DNA of 64,000 bases from Thalassovita aquimarina (GTDB lineage Bacteria > Pseudomonadota > Alphaproteobacteria > Rhodobacterales > Rhodobacteraceae). The DNA lies in the NCBI RefSeq assembly GCF_018219815.1, contig NZ_JADMKU010000020.1, positions 1 through 64,000 on the forward strand, written 5' to 3'. Numbering within the stretch: the stretch's first letter is position 1; every line of letters starts with the position of its first letter. Below the pieces are notes generated by a model. It did not search any database. It was not told the DNA's origin and saw only the letters and a list, made by a program, of their open reading frames with translations. Both the position numbers and the translations under genes were made by a program. Shown piece by piece: positions 62,192-64,000 of the stretch.

Positions 62192-62611
62192 ATGCTCAGG
62201 ATCAACGACACCATCACCATCGCCGACTGGGAACTGACCGAACAGTTCGTCCGCGCTTCGGGCCCCGGCGGCCAGAACGTGAACAAGGTCAGCACCGCGG
62301 TCGAACTGCGTTTCGAAGCCGAACGCAGTCCGTCCCTGCCCGGCCCCGTGAAGGCGCGGCTGAAACGGCTGGCCGGGCGGCGCTGGACCAAGGAGGGCGC
62401 GCTGGTGATCCAATGCGACGAAACCCGCAGCCAGGCGCGCAACCGCGATATTGCCCGGCAGCGCCTGGTCGACCTGATCCTGAAAGCGCTGGAACGGCCC
62501 AAGCGCCGCATCCCCACCAAGCCCACCAAGGGCAGCCAGCGCCGCCGCATAGAGGCCAAGAAACAGCGCGGCGAGGTCAAGGCCCTGCGTGGCCGGATCA
62601 CGGACGACTAG
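62192..62611 (+). CDS. arfB: Alternative ribosome-rescue aminoacyl-tRNA hydrolase ArfB
   Basis: This 139-residue protein has the GGQ hydrolase motif in RASGPGGQNVNKVSTAVELRF (about residues 23-43) and a basic C-terminal tail (KPTKGSQRRRIEAKKQRGEVK) that enters the empty mRNA channel of stalled ribosomes. It releases peptide from non-stop complexes and backs up tmRNA. No good Shine-Dalgarno precedes the ATG (GAGTACCGAC), and a terminator lies just upstream, so expression may be conditional on the leader element. Confidence 0.92.
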   Translation: MLRINDTITIADWELTEQFVRASGPGGQNVNKVSTAVELRFEAERSPSLPGPVKARLKRLAGRRWTKEGALVIQCDETRSQARNRDIARQRLVDLILKALERPKRRIPTKPTKGSQRRRIEAKKQRGEVKALRGRITDD

Positions 62612-62686
62612 CGGCCCCGGCGAATCCGGTAGTACGGGATTAATACGGTCTTTCCGCGTGTCCGCATTCCGGGCAATAGTCCCGCC

Positions 62687-63898
62687 ATGGGAGCCGACAT
62701 ACTAGACAGCCGCTATTCCTGGACCCGGCTGGGTCTTTCCATGCTGATCGGGCTGATCGGCAATGTCGGCATGTGGGTGGTCATCGTGGTCATGCCCGCG
62801 GTGCAATCGGAATTCGGACTGGACCGCGCCGAAGCCTCTTATCCCTATATCCTGACCATGGTCGGCTTCGCCCTGGGCAATTTCCTCATCGGCACCATCG
62901 TCGACCGGGTTGGCATCACCTGGGCGCTGAGCGCGTCTGCGATCCTGATCGGGGCGGGCTTTGCCCTGGCTGCGGTCAGCCCCACGGTATTCGTCCTGTC
63001 GGCGCTGCACCTGCTGATCGGGTTGGGAACCGCCGCCAGCTTCGGCCCGCTGATCGCCGACGTGTCGCTGTGGTTCCTCAAACGCCGCGGCATCGCGGTG
63101 GCGATCACCGCCAGCGCCAATTACCTCTCGGGCGCGTTCTGGCCGGTGGTGCTGGCGGATTTCCAGGCCGGCCACGGCTGGCGTGGGGTCTACCTGTTGC
63201 TGGCGATGATCTGTTCCGTCTCGGTCCTGCTCCTGGCCCAGCTGCTGCGCCGCCGCGTGCCGCTCGAGGCCACCGCCCGATCCGACGCCGCCTCGAGCGC
63301 ACGGGCACAATCGAGCGGCTTCAGCCACACCAAGCTGGTGATCCTGCTGGGCCTCGCCGGGATCGGCTGTTGCGTCGCGATGTCGATGCCGCAGGTCCAT
63401 ATCGTGTCCTTCTGCGTCGATCTCGGCTATGGCCCCGCGGTGGGTGCCGAAATGCTGTCGCTGATGCTGCTGGGCGGGGTTGCGTCAAGGCTGATCTCGG
63501 GCCTTCTCAGCGACCGGCTGGGCGGCCTGCGCACATTGCTGATCGGTTCGACCCTGCAGATGCTGGCGCTGTTTCTCTACCTGCCCTTCGACGGGCTGGT
63601 GTCGCTCTATGTCGTGTCGACCATCTTCGGCCTGGCCCAGGGCGGCATCGTGCCATCCTACGCGGTTATCGTGCGCGAATACATGCCCGCGAAAGAGGCG
63701 GGCAGCCGCGTCGGCTTCGTTCTGATGACCACGGTGATCGGCATGGCGCTTGGCGGCTGGATGTCGGGCTGGATCTACGATGTCACCGGCAGCTATCAGA
63801 TGGCATTCTGGAACGGCATCGGCTGGAACCTGCTGAACATCCTGATCGCAATGACGATCCTGTTCCGCTCGATCCGCCCGGCACCCCTGCCCGCCTGA
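62687..63898 (+). CDS. MFS transporter (OFA/monocarboxylate-like)
   Basis: This 403-residue membrane protein has about twelve hydrophobic segments in two six-helix halves. The cytoplasmic loop motif after TM2 reads NFLIGTIVDRVGI, a variant of the MFS GxxxDRxGRR motif. GVASRLISGLLSDRLGGLRT is the second-half equivalent, and LIGLGTAASFGPLIADVSLWFLKRRGIAVAI fits the oxalate/formate and monocarboxylate group. The likely substrate is a small carboxylate; this is inference. No Shine-Dalgarno is obvious before the ATG at 62687. Repeat elements follow the stop. Confidence 0.86.
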   Translation: MGADILDSRYSWTRLGLSMLIGLIGNVGMWVVIVVMPAVQSEFGLDRAEASYPYILTMVGFALGNFLIGTIVDRVGITWALSASAILIGAGFALAAVSPTVFVLSALHLLIGLGTAASFGPLIADVSLWFLKRRGIAVAITASANYLSGAFWPVVLADFQAGHGWRGVYLLLAMICSVSVLLLAQLLRRRVPLEATARSDAASSARAQSSGFSHTKLVILLGLAGIGCCVAMSMPQVHIVSFCVDLGYGPAVGAEMLSLMLLGGVASRLISGLLSDRLGGLRTLLIGSTLQMLALFLYLPFDGLVSLYVVSTIFGLAQGGIVPSYAVIVREYMPAKEAGSRVGFVLMTTVIGMALGGWMSGWIYDVTGSYQMAFWNGIGWNLLNILIAMTILFRSIRPAPLPA

Positions 63899-63900
63899 CC

Positions 63901-63985
63901 GCTTCTTCTTTTCAAAAATATCCCGGGGGAGTCGTTGAAAATCGCGCCGATTTTCAACGGCGGGGGCAGCACCCCCAAGCCCGCT
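63901..63985. repeat. Intergenic repeat copy 3 plus REP-like hairpin
   Basis: Box A (63901-63931), inverted relative to 20201, reads GCTTCTTCTTTTCAAAAATA then TCCCGGGGG. CGTTGAAAATCG (63933-63944) and CGATTTTCAACG (63948-63959) form a 12-bp perfect hairpin with a CGC loop, followed by GGGGGCAGCACCCCC, a second hairpin. This composite is REP-like and may also end the MFS transcript. Confidence 0.6.
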
Positions 63986-64000
63986 CAGACGCCGCGCGCG

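Overview
The window reads as a chromosomal segment of an alphaproteobacterium, most likely a marine member of the Rhodobacteraceae (Roseobacter group). The basis is high GC content with strong third-position GC, the mixture of gene families (a DmdB-like acyl-CoA ligase, an HAAT/Liv transporter beside acyl-CoA catabolism, glnK-amtB, Tex, a MarR/thioesterase pair, RsmD, a queuosine transporter) and short intergenic repeats of a type I associate with this family. No rRNA, tRNA, CRISPR array, prophage or insertion sequence was recognised. The species cannot be fixed from the sequence alone.

Positions 1 to about 25 kb are dominated by acyl-CoA metabolism. A quinone-reductase-like enzyme and an acyl-CoA ligase are followed by a MarR regulator diverging from a thioesterase across two perfect 12-bp palindromes, and by an MBL hydrolase diverging from an HxlR regulator. 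A complete five-gene HAAT/Liv ABC transporter (minus strand) then diverges from a plus-strand catabolic run: a large/small acyl-CoA dehydrogenase pair, SDR, MaoC hydratase, MFE-2-like SDR, thiolase, histidine phosphatase, ACAD10/LvaA-like phosphotransferase, thioesterase and CurA-like reductase. Facing it on the minus strand is a second large/small acyl-CoA dehydrogenase pair with a fused hydratase/3-hydroxyacyl-CoA dehydrogenase, an arrangement like the pimeloyl-CoA (pim) genes. Together they can carry an imported carboxylate through CoA-activated beta-oxidation. The kinase-like gene suggests that hydroxylated acids may be among the substrates.

From 25 to 42 kb are housekeeping and envelope genes: adenine deaminase, Tex, glnK-amtB, a class A PBP, MlaC/MlaA, a type I secretion ABC/adaptor pair with no obvious substrate, RidA, a glycerophosphodiesterase, a FemAB-like protein, pterin carbinolamine dehydratase and an MscS channel. 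From 42 to 54 kb come an EF-hand protein, a periplasmic mono-heme protein, a peroxiredoxin, an FAD reductase overlapping rsmD, and the pbpC/alpha-2-macroglobulin pair. From 54 to 64 kb come yaaA, recQ, a YggT protein, a thioesterase, two MFS-type transporters, mepA, a phytase-like esterase, a queuosine-precursor transporter and arfB.

The most unusual element lies between the queuosine transporter and arfB (about 61947-62191). It holds a promoter-like box, an extended Shine-Dalgarno followed by an 18-codon ORF, nested hairpins, a near copy of the 16S rRNA anti-Shine-Dalgarno tail that can pair with that Shine-Dalgarno, and a Rho-independent terminator ending just before the ribosome-rescue gene arfB. 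It may be a free-standing structured RNA or a leader that controls arfB. No such element is known to me.
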